A stretch of DNA of 64,000 bases from assembly GCF_029784155.1 (NCBI RefSeq), contig NC_073692.1:426107324-426171323 (forward strand). Direction: 5' to 3'. The notes under the pieces are model-generated. The model searched no databases. It saw only the letters and a program-made list of their open reading frames with translations, and had not been told where the DNA came from. A program made the translations under genes and the position numbers. Source of the stretch: Uranotaenia lowii. Lineage: Eukaryota > Arthropoda > Insecta > Diptera > Culicidae. Positions 36,059 through 48,650 of this stretch are shown in pieces (within the stretch, counting starts at the first letter, position 1; every line of letters starts with the position of its first letter).

Positions 36059-37372
36059 CTAGCTGATCCCATACGAACTCCGTTTCGCTTTCAACTTGGA
36101 ATATGTCATGAACAGTTTGTATGAAAGCCAATTGCCAAGCATTTTCCAGATGCACTTCTGAATTCATTGTTAAGTAATAATTGCAAAAATATTGGTCGAT
36201 CACTTTGTCTGTCGTCTACTACTAAATTTGAAATCAGAAATCCTTTGACCGTGCCAAAAAACCACGTGTTTAAATTTCGATCCGATCATTGCATAACAAC
36301 GCAATTATTGCCAAAAAGCTAAACCCCGGGGGCTCTTACACAATCTTTGATGACTGAAATCGATTGCCCTTCCCTCAAAACTCCCGTGTGCAAATTTTCA
36401 AAGCAATCCATTGTATAATAACGTCAGTATTGCTAAAAACAGCGAAGAATTAATTTATAAGGACGACCCCTTTCGTCGACCCCTGGCAAAACATTTGACA
36501 TCCGAAATCGGTTGCTCGTCCCTGAAAACTACCGTGTGCAAATTTTCATCCCAATCCGATGTAAATTAACGACAATATTGCAAAAGTATTGAAATGGACG
36601 ACTATGATTATATGGACGACCCCCTTTGCCGGCCCCTTACACTGAATTTAATACCTGAAATCCATTGCTCATCTCTCAAAACTCTCGTGTACCAATTTTC
36701 GTCTGAATCTGATGTATAATAACGACAATATCGCATCAACAGTGAATAGTTAATATGGACGACCCCTTTGGCCGACCCCTGATTTTAGTTTTGATAAGTG
36801 AAATCAGTTGTTTGTCCCTAATAACTCCTATGTGCAAATTTTCACCCCAATCCGATGTATAAAAACGTCAATATCATTAAGATACTGAAAATTTAATATG
36901 GACGACCCCTTTTGCCGGCCCCTTACACTGAATTTGATACCTCAGATCGATTGCACGTCACTCAAAACGATCGTGTACCAATTTTTATCTGAATACGATG
37001 TATAACAACATCAATATCGCAAAAACAGCGATCAGTTAATATGGACGACCCCTTTGGCTGACCCCTTACACAAAATTTGACACCTGAAATCGATTGCTCG
37101 TCTTTCAAAACACTCATGAGCAAATTTTTAACACGATCCGACGAAAATTAACGTCAATATCGCGAAAACAATATTTGTGTTCTTTGGACGATCCCCTTCA
37201 GAAGGGGTCATCCGAAAATCTAAAAACATTTTTCATCCTTCCTGGTCCTAATGAGCATCCATGCCAAATTTCAGCTCTCTAGCCCTTAAGACGGCTGAGT
37301 CTATAGAGGACAAACAAACAAACAAACAAACAAACAAACAAACATACAGAAATTGCTTTTTATATATATAGA
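36059..37372 (-). mobile_element. Helitron, reverse orientation (copy B) with internal tandem repeats
   Basis: The minus strand begins TCTATATATATAAAAAGC and ends GATCAGCTAG, between A and T, with the same subterminal hairpin as copy A. The centre is a tandem array of ~142 bp, with GGACGACCCC anchors near 36460, 36613, 36757, 36899, 37041 and 37182. Copy A has fewer units. A CAAA run (37311-37342) lies near its 5' end. There is no Rep/helicase, so it is non-autonomous. Confidence 0.8.
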
Positions 37373-37715
37373 TTTGCAGTTTGACTCTTGATCCTATCAC
37401 TCGCAACTTTCAACTACTTAAAATCATTTTTGATTTTGACCTTTAGACTTTTGACCCTAGTCTCTTTACTATCAAACCATAACTTTCGAGTTACAATTTA
37501 TGACTCTAGAGCCCTGCCTAAGACGCTCGACTAAATCTGTAACTCTAAACTTTAGACTTTTGAATCTCTATTCTTGATTTTCAACTCGTGACTATTGAAT
37601 TACACTACACTCTTCACTTTTGAACCTTGACTCTCGATTCCCAAGTCTTGATTCAAAACTCTCAAGCTCGAACTAGTGCACCTTAACTCTTGACTTGTAA
37701 ATCGTGAACTATGTG
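37373..37715. repeat. Degenerate GACTCTTGA-type repeat, right part
   Basis: Repeated variants of TTTGACTCTTGA, TTAGACTTTTGA and TTGACTCTCGATT at irregular 10-20 base spacing. Confidence 0.55.
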
Positions 37716-38844
37716 TAGCAACCATTATTTAGAAAAGAGCTATAAGAAAATAAAACTTATTATATATTTGGGATAAGCGATCCCAAATTAGTCCAAATCA
37801 GTTTTGAAGTTCTTTGCACCTCGGAAAAATGTAAATTTTGTTGCCTTGTGTAATTTTTACAAGTTTCATTTATTTTTAGATTTTGTAGCCAGGTACACCG
37901 GATCAACTAGTTTTCAATAAATTCTGCCTAAACTTTGCGGATTTCATTGGTATGAATATGAATATTATTTTTCCGAGCAATGATAAACTCCCTTTGAATG
38001 GTTGTTCTGACAAAGGCATAAAAAATCCATTGCACACACATGTGTGCAATCGATCTCGAGCTAGTTAAAAAAACAACAATTTAGAACTTAGAACTTAGAA
38101 CTTAGAATAATGCTAGGTCATGTCGTTGAAGATCTTATAAAGAATAAACTGTTAAGAATCCTTTTTGAAGGAAGCAAGTCTAAGAGACTAAAATGTTGTT
38201 GAGTTTTAAGGTGGGGTCGTAATTGAATTCGAATTTTTTGTCAACATAATATTTTTTTTATTAAAACTAATTTGATTCGATGAATTTCTAGTTTTGTTCA
38301 CTACAAAGTAATGAACTTTTTTTCTGTTGTGAACTTTTACTCCGTTGAAGAGTAATTTTTTCCCATCTTACACAAAAAGTGCACAAATTAAAATTATCGT
38401 TAGGCTCTTATTGTGGCTCTTATTGTGCCTTCAGCAAAACAATATGATGAGTGTGTTAAATTTGTGCCTACGAGTAAAACATATTTTGTTAAGACGTTAA
38501 ATTATCCCTAGCGATTTTCCATTTCCTTCTTTTGATTGATTGATTATTTGATAAGAGAGACTTTAAAAAAATTTCCTTCTTTTGATTTCTATTGATCTTA
38601 TTGATCTTATCTTTCTATTTTTTTCCCATCATTGCTTGAAGTGCAAACAAAACTCGAAGAACAACTATCTTAACTTCATCGGTTATCTTACATTAATATC
38701 CTTATGTCTTTAACGTGTTTTAAATTCTTGAAGTCGAAGGTACCTTTCAAAAAAAAAACTAAAAAATACATTTTGACTGCTTATTTTTTTCACACCTGCC
38801 TTGTTATAGGCAAAACCAGTGACAGTTTGATGTATGACAAGATC
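37716..38844. other. AT-rich spacer with short hairpin and short tandem repeat
   Basis: Contains a 9-bp hairpin at 38029-38050 (ATTGCACAC, loop ACAT, GTGTGCAAT) and four units of TTAGAAC at 38081-38108. No gene was seen. Confidence 0.5.
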
Positions 38845-38852
38845 ATGTAGAT
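38845..38852. repeat. 8-bp target duplication ATGTAGAT, left
   Basis: Repeated at 40203-40210. Confidence 0.9.
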
Positions 38853-40202
38853 CAGCGGTTTTCAAACTCTTTTGACTCATCGCCTCCTTTTGCGAGATTT
38901 TCGAGCTCAACGTCTCCCTAAGTAAATTTTTAAAAAAATATTGACAAAAAGCAATGATGATTGGAATTTTTTAGAAACCATTAGCTTTTACCAATATTTT
39001 GCTGTAATACGAAATTCAAATTTATTCAAACCTCCTATGAACACTTAAAAAAATATAAAATTTTCAGGACAAATTCTTAAATTCGAATACAATCATAATA
39101 TCTTGAAAAGAAAACAAATTTTTCAAACTTCGGTAAACAAAATTTTTTATTTGCGATTATTGAACGCAAAGTAATAACTGTTCAGTTGTTCGAATTAATT
39201 TAAAAATAGTACAGTCGAGCCTGGATAAGCAAGAAACTTCTATGAGTAAGGGACAGAGGCAGATCCCATGTTTTATGGCATAAAAGCTATATAAGTGCGA
39301 ATTTAAAACCTTTATAAGCGAGAGTTTTATTTTCTTGAATAGGCTAAGGAAATCGAAGAAATTTAGATTCCTAAAAGGACACACAATGATACTGTGATAC
39401 GAACAGAAACTAAAAAATAGTAAATATTGGATACTGATTATCAATTTGTATACTCTACTTTTGAAACTGGTTTAAAATAACTTCAAACTGGTGTTTTTTT
39501 CTTAATTCAAATTCATTTTTATCTAACATCCAAAAAATGTTAAATAGGTTTGAAAATTTGTTTAGCTTTCATGGATCTCATTTTCATTGATGTGTTCCTA
39601 ACTCTTACAAATGAGACCTGGATAAGTGAGAAAATCTCTTCAAGCGAGAGAAAAAAAATTCAATAGACTAAAAAGTCATAATTTTCTCATTCATTCTTTC
39701 CGAAAATACTATGACTGAATCACAGATTACGCCATTTACACATCTTTTGCTCAGCAATTTTTTGAGACAAAGCATTCGGGAGATTTTTAAACGTAGCTAT
39801 CTAAAATTGTTTTTAGAATAACTTCCTTAAACTAACAAAACTAGATAAACATAGATACGGATCGTAGACAATAAACGGTGACCTTTAAACAAAATCTGTT
39901 AGTGATTGAGATACACATATAAAAACTTTCTTTGCAGCTCTGTGAAATTATAAACCTGCCTTTAACTGGATGTTTAGTTCTGTAACGTTATTTTATAATT
40001 GTACACTTGTACATTTATCTAACTAGCTGTCTTTTAAAATCTATGTTGTTTCGTAATTTGTGAAAATGGTAATTTCAATTTGACCTCACTGCCCCCCTGA
40101 GCCCTTTCAACGCTCCCCAAATTACAAAGATGAGCTCAGCGCCCCCCTGCTAGTTCTTAACGCCTCCCCACGGGACGTTAGGGACCACTTTGAAAACCGC
40201 TG
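38853..40202. mobile_element. Non-coding hAT element, 1350 bp
   Basis: The ends CAGCGGTTTTCAAA and TTTGAAAACCGCTG are perfect inverted repeats over 14 bp, with a perfect 8-bp duplication. Subterminal runs GCGCCCCCCTG and AACGCCTCCCC near the right end match the inverted left GAGGCG and GGGAGACG pattern. The CAGnGGTTTTCA terminus is shared with the hAT at 24339-26394. No transposase is recognisable. A sequence CGAGCCTGGATAAGCAAGA (39215-39233) and a variant (39617-39634) suggest a further inserted repeat. Confidence 0.85.
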
Positions 40203-40210
40203 ATGTAGAT
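40203..40210. repeat. 8-bp target duplication ATGTAGAT, right
   Basis: Matches 38845-38852. Confidence 0.9.
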
Positions 40211-42020
40211 CAACATTTTTGGCACTTGAATAACTATCAACTAAAGACTGTATTCGGGAAAAAAACAACATTCTCTTTTGTGATTAACTTTTGAATGCAT
40301 GAATGGAAATTGATAACATTTTCAATAAAAGCACCTAGCAATTTATTTAATGTGCAAAATTTGGTGACGATGTGTCGGTGGTTTTGAGTTAGCGTTCAAT
40401 GAATAAGCTCATTGACGAAATTTTGTGGCAAAATCGTGAAAAATCTAGCAAAGTGCTTTCGAAAAACCTTAATACAGCTGGAAAATAACTATTCGACCGA
40501 TCTTCATGAAGTAAATCTTAAAACAATCTAAATTCTAAAAACGAAGTGCTTAATTGGCAACGATTTCATAGAAAGATTGATTTTAAGTACTTATGTTATT
40601 CAAATTTGAACAAATAACCAGCTAGTTGGTAATTGAAAAACAAATATCGCCATTCTGGTATTCTAAAAAATATTGAAGTAGGTTTCTTAAGCGTTGATAG
40701 ATGAATTTTAAATTTTACCAAATGTTTACATCCGAAAAAATTTATCCGAATAATAGGTTTAATCATTAAAATCAAGAATATTCTTTATTTTGTTGGTTCA
40801 GTAAGCCCCATTTTGGTTTTTGCTTAATATTCTATTTTTTTATAAACATATCACCAATTTTGAATGTTTGATATTTAAACATTTCTCCCCTCATTTTTTC
40901 ATGCTCTGCTGTTTAACTGCAGTTGATAAAGGGATCCAAGGAGAAAAAATTGGTACAATTTTTCTCAAGGACTTGAGTCTTTCAATACTTTTGTTAAATT
41001 TATCAAAAAATAACAATTCACGATAAAATTGTATTTTTTATTATTTGATTACGTTTTTAAAAACAAAACATTATGAAAATCGAAAACATCGTTCTATAAA
41101 TGGATTGCATAGTTTAAAAAAATGTGTATGGATATTTCAAAGATAGATCTTATGAGAAAAGGCTTTGACATTATCAAAATACCAATTCCAAATTCGATTG
41201 ACGTATCTTTAAATTTTTTTGTTGCATAGCTAATTTACATCGAATTGAAGCTGTTTTAATTTTCATTTCTGCCTGATGCTTGCCCTTAAGCTTACCATTA
41301 ACTTTTGTTTTATCTAAGCTCGTATCAGTTCACGGCTTTCAAAGGTTTTTGCTTAGACCTAGTTGCCAAAATCATTTGCCAATTTGGACATGAGTGGGCT
41401 GCCTAGAAAATTGGTCATACGAGCTGAAATTCTATATGATTGCTTCTAAACAAACAAACAAAAAACGGCTCCCAATCAAAGTTTCGGTTCTAAGACACAT
41501 CGATAATTGACCTTAATTGACAGCAGGCTGAATTTTCTTATTATTGATGAAATGTATAATTTTTTTCAATAATCACATTATGATAAAATAAATGAAAATA
41601 TTTTTAATTTCGATACTGACACGCACTAATTTTCCGGAATAAGAAAATATACCACTTCACCGAATTCGAACAGTTTTGTTGTTTTCTCCTGGATCTGATA
41701 ACTGAGCGCAAGCTCCACAGCAAGCTTTCACCCATGGCATGAGAACTTTGAGCGCTGGATAAAATGAGCTAACAATAAGCTTGCTCAAAGCTTCGAAAAT
41801 CATGCTATCCAAAAAAAAGCTTACAACTAAGAGGAAATTTCAAATCATGTTCTTGAGGCAAGCAGATGTATTTTGCGTTTCATTAAGATATCAGTATCTA
41901 ATATATTAGTGAACATTTAATCTTTATTCAAACGAGTTTATATTATTAATTTGGATGTTTGACATTTTAGACCATTTGCTTTTAATACAATATGTGCGTG
42001 TTGTATAAATAGTTCATGTA
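40211..42020. other. AT-rich spacer
   Basis: No gene, repeat boundary or RNA gene is recognisable. Confidence 0.5.
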
Positions 42021-42674
42021 GAATTTCGCAAACCGACTGTATAAACTTTGTACATTTGCCCATAAAACTGACCTGTGCAAAATTTCAGCTCAATCGGACA
42101 TTTTTTAGGGTTGCCTCGAAACGCTCATAGTTTCGGTTATTTTATCCTCAAAAATCACCAAAGGAGAAAGTCTGAAAAATCGAAATTTTAATTTTGATGC
42201 CAAATGACTAAAAAGTGCAAGATACGTAAAGATCTGATGTTATCTCGACAAAAAAAAAATAAGTAAAAAATCAACTTTTGGATTTTTAAAATCATGTAGA
42301 GAAATCGGCAAAATCCAAATTCTAATTTTGATGCGAAATGACTTGAAAATGCTTTAAACGTCGACATCTGGTATTATCTCCAAAAATTTTTTTTGCCGAA
42401 AATCTACTTTCTGGGACTTGAAAATCTTGAAAGTCTTAGAGAGTCGATTTTTGGCGAATTATTTATTTCGAGATAACACCAGATCTCGACGTTGCATTCA
42501 TTTCAAAATAAAAATTTAAATTTTCCCGATTCCTTCGGTTCCTTTGGAGTAAAAAAAACCCAAACATTGAGCGCTTTGAGGCACCCCTAAATCAAGACCG
42601 ATTGGGCTGAAATTTTGAACAGATCAGTTTTATGGGCCATTCTACTAAATGTATACGGTCGGTTTTCAAAATTC
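42021..42674. mobile_element. Foldback-type MITE with ~250-bp arms
   Basis: The left arm (GAATTTCGCAAACCGAC, then GCCCATAAAACTGA, TTTCAGCTCAATCGG, TTGCCTCGAAACGCTCA) is repeated in inverted, diverged form at the right (TGAGCGCTTTGAGGCACCCC, CCGATTGGGCTGAAAT, TCAGTTTTATGGGCC, GGTCGGTTTTCAAAATTC). It also shares ATCTGGTGTTATCTC-type motifs internally. It is non-coding. No duplication was identified. Confidence 0.65.
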
Positions 42675-44295
42675 GATCATGACATGTTTTCTTTACATTC
42701 ATTGCCCTCCTAACATGCATACAAATTATGCTACAATTCCATGGAAAACATTCATTTCAACGCACTCAAAAGCATGGAAAAATATCCTATAAATAAACAA
42801 ATAAATCATCAAATCAGGAGACATGCCAAAAATAATCTTTTTCATACGTTTTCATATTTTTGGCAAAATTGTTGAAAATGGAAATAACAATAACAGAAAT
42901 TTTATCAACTTAACTTTTATTCAACTAATATACAATCGATATAAAAAAAACTAGCCAAGAAAAGCTACAATACTATCAACATACTTTTAATAAATCTCCA
43001 CAACACTTAGCTGAAAACCCAAAGACATTTCCAGAACTTCAAATTATCCTCAAATTAACCTAACACGGTGTTAATTTCTTGCGTTAATTTAACTTAATTG
43101 GGAAAATCTCTCGACAAAGTGCTGCTGCTTTACTGCCAAGCATCTACCCACCCGAACGATTCAAAAATCGTAACAAAGCTTCCAGATGATATCGCTCATA
43201 AAAGTGTCGCCCGGAGGGTGGACGACGACAAATGATCACACAACATCCGGGGCCGGGAACTTTCTCTTGAGCCAAAAGCGGAACATCACAGTAGAACAAA
43301 GCAAGGAAGAGCGCGCCCGGAAGGCCCTCGAGGCAAAAGAACAAAAATCATCTGAGGTGAAAAAGTTTCCAACTGACAAACCACGAATCATCTGCTTTTC
43401 ACATCTCCGGGTTGGACGAAGTTGGAAGGATGGAGGTCTGTCAGTCGTATCTCGTAGGTCGGCTGCAGTATTCAGATGAAGGACGTCAATATTTTTTTCT
43501 CCTTCTTCTTTGGTTGGAATGGGTTTGTGAATGGGATGATGATGGTGGGAGACTTTTCCAGCAGAGTGTGATAAAGAGCTTGCATTTCCGACCAAGAGGA
43601 TTTAAGTCATAACATTTGTCTGCCACTCTGCCAGTTTGTTGTGAGGTTTTTTTTTTCTTCCTGAACCCGCTTCAATTCAGTCAGTGGTTTCCGGAATGGT
43701 ACGATTCGTTTCTTGGCAAGCCTAAAAAAGGACAACGTTGTGACGGGGTTGTGGCTTTCGATGACCGCAACGTTCTCTCCGTTCGTTCGTTTTGCATCTA
43801 TTTGTAGAACTTACTGTTTCCTCTGTTGTCAACAACAACGATTTGATAGCACAGATTCTTTTCTGATGGATGCTTGAAATTAAATTTTATACCTACCGTT
43901 GAAGAAAAATTATTAAATGTTTCTTGAAGTTGTTTAGCTTGAAATTTGCTCCTAAATAGACAATTTTACTTTGAATGTTTTCTTTCCATCCATTTTTTTT
44001 TTTTTTTTTCATTCCTTTGCATAGACTTAACCAATAAAAAACGGCAAAATGAATAAGATTAAAATCTTTGAAACCCACTAAAAGCAACCTTATATTATTT
44101 GTACAAATTTGTATATAAGGTAATGAACACATGCTTTCCCAGATAATATTTAAAGCAATCAAGTTGAATTGAACATGAATAAAACTTCCACAATTTGTTT
44201 TTATGATTCTGAGCTGCAAAACAGTTTATAACATTCGGCCTATGACATAACTTGTCACTTTATTTAAAAGATTACAATGTTTATGTAGAAAATTA
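42675..44295. other. Spacer with a GC-richer island, no recognised gene
   Basis: The island at about 43130-43850 has short open frames on both strands (97 codons at 43186-43479 forward, 119 codons at 43236-43595 reverse) without recognisable domains. It may be conserved non-coding host DNA. The remainder is AT-rich. Confidence 0.4.
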
Positions 44296-45700
44296 TCTAT
44301 ATATTTATATAAAAATGGATATCTGTCTGTCTGTCTGTTCCCTAAAAACTCGGAAACTACTGAACCGATTTACGTGAAACTTTGCAAGAGGGGTTTTAGA
44401 GGGCCGGGGAAGGTTCTTATGATAGTTTGGGACCCCATTCTCCCACTCTTTGGAAAGGGGAAAGGGCCTCTCAAAAAACATGTTTGAATAACTCGAGAAC
44501 CGATCATGCAAATTGAACTAGAGTGTCTATTTCCCGGCCATTTTAGCGTTCCCGGGAATCGGGAATTCTGACGATCCTTTTCCCGGGAATTCCCGGGATC
44601 CCGGGAAAAATTGAAAATGAAGATTAAAACATAAAGATTATCCTTTACTGCGTATTTTTAAATTAAAGGTAGTACCTAAATTGTATTGCAAAACATTTCA
44701 AACTTTTTTAATGGCTAACAAATTCAATAAGCAAACCAAAGACCCAGAAACAAAGCACTTTAATCGACAAACTTATCTGATTCAAGCTGCAAAAACTTGA
44801 AATAATTGAGAAAGATGTCCCACTATCGAAATAAATTAGTTAGCTAGACTTCAGGTTATTCATCAAATATCGTAGATTTTCAGATAACTATCCATTTGTT
44901 TTACAAATGTCATTTTTCTGATGATTTTGGTACTGTCTATAGTATCCGAAACGGATGTTCTAAATGATGAGTGTTGCAAAATAGAGCTTTCAAATTCTTT
45001 CCGTAGCGTTTCATTATTGTTACTTTTATGTTTTAGAGTATCCTTGTCGTTTTACACTTTTACATTTAGATTTCGATTGAAAAAACATTTTTATCAAGTT
45101 CATTGTATTAACCATATTGAAGATAAAAAATTTAAAACTAAGCCATCAAGGTAGAACTGGTAGAACTATCGTTTTCCTTGCTCAATCGTATTCACTTTTT
45201 CTGATTTAGATCGTGTAAATTTGTTGTTATTTAGCTCATTCTACTGGCATCGGGAATTCCCGGGATTTTTGAGGCGTTTCCCGGGATTCGGGTATTCCCG
45301 AATTTTTCTAAATCCCGGGAAATCCCGGGTAGGACACTCTAAATAGAACCAAATTTGGTATGGGATTATATCTGGTTACGAGAAAAGTTCCATTAATGGT
45401 TTGGTATCCCTCCCTCCTTCCAATGGGAAAAAAAGGAAGCGGGAAGAGGGCCCCGAAACAATTTTAAACAAGGGGTGGGGCCTCCCATACAATTTTTTTG
45501 CAAAATTCGAGAACTAATCAAGCAAATGAATCCAAATTTGACATGGGTGGTTATTTGTCTCCATCCTCTTTGATTGGGGAGATACAAAGGGGGGGGGGGT
45601 CAGGTACTTCCATACAATTTGATGCATTATTTGAAAACTAATCATGCAAATGAATCCAAATTTCACAAAGGGATGTATAAGGCCACGAGTCAAGTTTCAA
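44296..45700 (+). mobile_element. Helitron-like element, different family, interrupted and 3'-incomplete
   Basis: The start A|TCTATATATTTATATAAAA and the following CTGTCTGTCTGTCTGTTCCC are a 5' end I associate with insect Helitrons, but that is recognition and not proof. The body has about three ~180-bp repeats, each with GAGAACTAATCATGCAAATGA-like and CATACAATTT motifs and GGGG runs. No CTAG end was found. A CCCGGG-rich element is inserted at 44521-45339. Confidence 0.5.
44521..45339. mobile_element. CCCGGG-rich inverted-repeat element nested in the Helitron-like element
   Basis: The ends GAGTGTCtatttCCCGG and CCCGGGtagGACACTC are inverted. TA flanks both sides (44519-44520, 45340-45341), compatible with a Tc1/mariner-type duplication. 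Both ends are packed with CCCGGGAATT and TCCCGGGA palindromes, while the centre is AT-rich and non-coding. Interruption of a motif repeated elsewhere in the host element shows that it inserted later. Confidence 0.7.
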
Positions 45701-45704
45701 CTAA

Positions 45705-45735
45705 AAAAAAGCCCTTTGATGTGAAGGGCTTTTTT
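45705..45735. repeat. Perfect 12-bp hairpin AAAAAAGCCCTT/AAGGGCTTTTTT
   Basis: The loop is TGATGTG. It looks like a bacterial intrinsic terminator, but in this eukaryotic context it is more likely an element end or chance. Confidence 0.6.
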
Positions 45736-45846
45736 GTACTATAAACAATCTTTAAATGCAAATGTATACATTTTAACAAAAATTTATGAGACTTTTTGTC
45801 AATTGATTGCATAACAATCAATTTTATCGTATTTTCCGATTATTAA

Positions 45847-46129
45847 ATGGTCGGGATTCGACCAGACCGAACTGAACGCCATCAGCCTTTTTTCGAGACA
45901 CTTGAACTTTATGTGCAAATATTTTCAACTAGAATCGAAATCTTTGAAGTTTATAAACCAGAATCGATTGTTCATAATCCAAGGAATTCATTTTAGTCAA
46001 TCATATTCGGTTGTTCGATTTGGTTTATGAATTATATGATTCTGTTGGTTCAATTTCTATTCTGTTAAATTTCTGTAGGTTTCTAATTTTCTCATGGCGC
46101 CCAGTTCGGTCTGATCGAAGACCGGTCAT
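45847..46129. mobile_element. Small inverted-repeat element with CAGACCGAACTG ends
   Basis: GGTCGGGATTCGACCAGACC...GAACGCCAT at left is complemented by ATGGCGCCCAGTTCGGTCTG...GACCGGT at right over about 35 bp with mismatches. About 280 bp, non-coding. Confidence 0.5.
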
Positions 46130-47899
46130 ATATGGTTATGTATCATTCCCATGGATGGAAAGGATTGTTTACTTGAAAAACTAAATGCCAAATTTCACAT
46201 TAATTGGCCAAGTAGTGCCCGAGTTCATGAAGACCACAGCTACATATTTTATGTATTTTTCTAGATATTTAAGTTTTTTCAATAATTCCAGCGATCAACT
46301 GAAAAATGATAAAAACGAAATTGAGACGAACTTGCCATGAGCGACAGCAGAATTCAATTCTGGTGACTTTATCTTTGAGCTCTTGTATTGGTAATTCAAA
46401 TTTAAATAGAAAATCAGTCAACTTTGATTACATCAGTCGTTTAAAAGTTTGAAATCAAAAAAGATTTGGGAACAGTTTATAGTTTTAATCACGATTTAGA
46501 TTTTTATCATCTATTTTTGTTATGTGATTTCTTTTAAAAAAGATCTATATACGGCCCATAAGCATTGGGGAAAGTAATCAATTTTTTAATATTCAAGATT
46601 TAAACGTATACGTATAAAATGATGTTTCATTTTATAAGAAAAAATAACGGTCAGAATACATCTCATCTTCTTCTTGAATGAGCAATTATAACTTGAATTT
46701 CCAGATACTGTCAATTGAATATGATTTCCAGATAAATGTATTGAAAAAAATATTAAACCAGCTTTCTCGAAAATCATTAGTTATTTTAACTTTTTCGGCT
46801 TCTTTCTGTTTCTTTTTTCGGAATGTATGGGAACTTTGAAGCGATGTATGGTTTGTTGAAACAATAAGTCAAAAACTAAACTGTGTTCAGCATTTTTTTT
46901 AATTACTTGACTTTGTTTAAAAAAAAACTGCACATCGTATTCAAAAAATGAATGCCAAAAAAAAAAGATTTGAAAAACATAACATTATTTTTCTACTTCT
47001 TTTAAATTTTTTTTTTTTTCAAAAAAAAGCAATGCGGATCAAATCAATGAGCTATAATTTAGGGTGTAAAATGTCCAACACTAAAATTTCAATCATAAGA
47101 TTTAATACAGTTCGGTTAGAAAATTTTAACATCAAAGGTTTTGATTAGTATTTTTTTTGTTACGAACTCGTCTTCAAACATGAAATTTATTTTAAAATCT
47201 TATTCTTGATTTTAATTTTAGTATTTTTAAAATCTACAGAATTTCAATTTTTCGAAGAATATTAATTAAAACAGTTTTTGGTGCTTATTTTTAAATTTAT
47301 ATTTTCAATTACAAGCAGTTTATTCAAAATAAAATTAATTTAAAGAAATTAAATTCAGCCGAAATACCGAGAAAAAATTTAAAAAAAATTTTGTTTTGCT
47401 TAAAATATGTATTGAGATATGAAAAATCGTTTGGTGTACTTTACTCAATATTGATTATTTTAGCACATGCATACGTCTTATCCTGAGAGGCCAAATTGTG
47501 ATTCTGAATCCAGAATATGTGTTGTGATTTTTTAATCTGATACCTGAATCTGAGTGCAAAACTATTGTGAAAATGCAATCAGCTTTTTATTTTGAAAATA
47601 AATCCTGAGGTTACAATTCTAACAGATTCGAACCAAGCACATTTCAATAATAATGAAATTTGTAAATATCCAAATAATTTTAAAAATATTTTGTATTCAA
47701 ATAGTCAAAAATTAGTTTTTAAACGTGGCTGAATTTCGTTGTTCAAAAATTTTCAATAAATTTCAAATGTTGATGGTCGTTATGAACTTGTATGATGGCA
47801 GGTTTAATGTTCCTTTGTCTGATTCAGTACTTGTGTTTCATTTTTGTATCATTTTTGATTCAGTATTTTCTTCATCTTTTGTCTCATTTTTGCCTTGTT
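46130..47899. other. AT-rich spacer
   Basis: No gene or repeat boundary is recognisable. Several poly-T and poly-A runs are present. Confidence 0.5.
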
Positions 47900-48650
47900 T
47901 TGTTGTCTTCAATGTTTAGGAACTCCTTTCGGTCATATTTTTGACAAATTTTGTTTTTTTTTCATTTTTGTCTCATCTTTTTATTATTTTTTTAAATTTT
48001 CGTCATATTTGGATTTGGTTATGTCTCATTTTTGTCTCGATTCGTTCCATTCATATCTCGTTTAATCTTAATTCTTCTCATGTTTTTTATAAAAAAAAAT
48101 TTTCATTTATGTTTTATGTCAATGGTGTTGTCTCATTTATGTTGCCTTTTTGTCTGATTAATTCCAACTGTTTTCTCATTTTTGTCCGCTTTTTCTCATT
48201 TTTATCTCATTTATGTTTCATTTGTGTTTTATTTTTGTCTCTATTTTTTCTAATTTTTGTCTTTTTTTTTCATGTTTGTCTGATATTTATATCGTTTGTG
48301 TCTCATTTTTGTCCCATTTATGTTACAGTTTTGTATCATGTTTTGTCTCATTTTAAACTCATCTTAATCTAATTTTTGTCTTAGTTCTGGCTTTTAATGT
48401 CTCATTTTCGTTTCACTTTTCTATATATTTTGTCTAAGTTTTGTCTCATTTTTTTTTCAATGGTTAACTAATTTTTATGTAACTTCAATCATTTTTATAT
48501 CCGTATTTCTAATTCACTTTGAATTATTTTACCAGTTTCTGTTTCTGTCTTTTTTTTTTTTTTTGTTAATTTTTGTCTTATTTTTGTCTCATTTTTGTCT
48601 CATATGAGTCTTATTTTTGTACCATATTTGTCTTTTATTTACTTAGTTTT
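47900..48650. repeat. Degenerate TCTCATTTTTG-type short repeat
   Basis: TTTTTGTCTCATTTTTGTCTC-like units recur with heavy divergence across about 750 bp. The unit is close to the complement of the 9-bp GACAAAAAT minisatellite at 14450-16496, extended by one to three bases. The 143-codon F/S/H-rich frame at 47941-48372 is a product of the repeat. Confidence 0.7.

Noticed and set aside
35000..37200. CRISPR-like spacing of repeats
   Set aside because: Units are contiguous tandem repeats without unique spacers, in eukaryotic DNA.
43186..43595. Overlapping ~100-codon frames on both strands
   Set aside because: GC-richer sequence lowers stop frequency on both strands. No domain or splice context was found.
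47941..48372. 143-codon F/S/H-rich frame resembling a membrane protein
   Set aside because: Artefact of the degenerate TCTCATTTTTG repeat.
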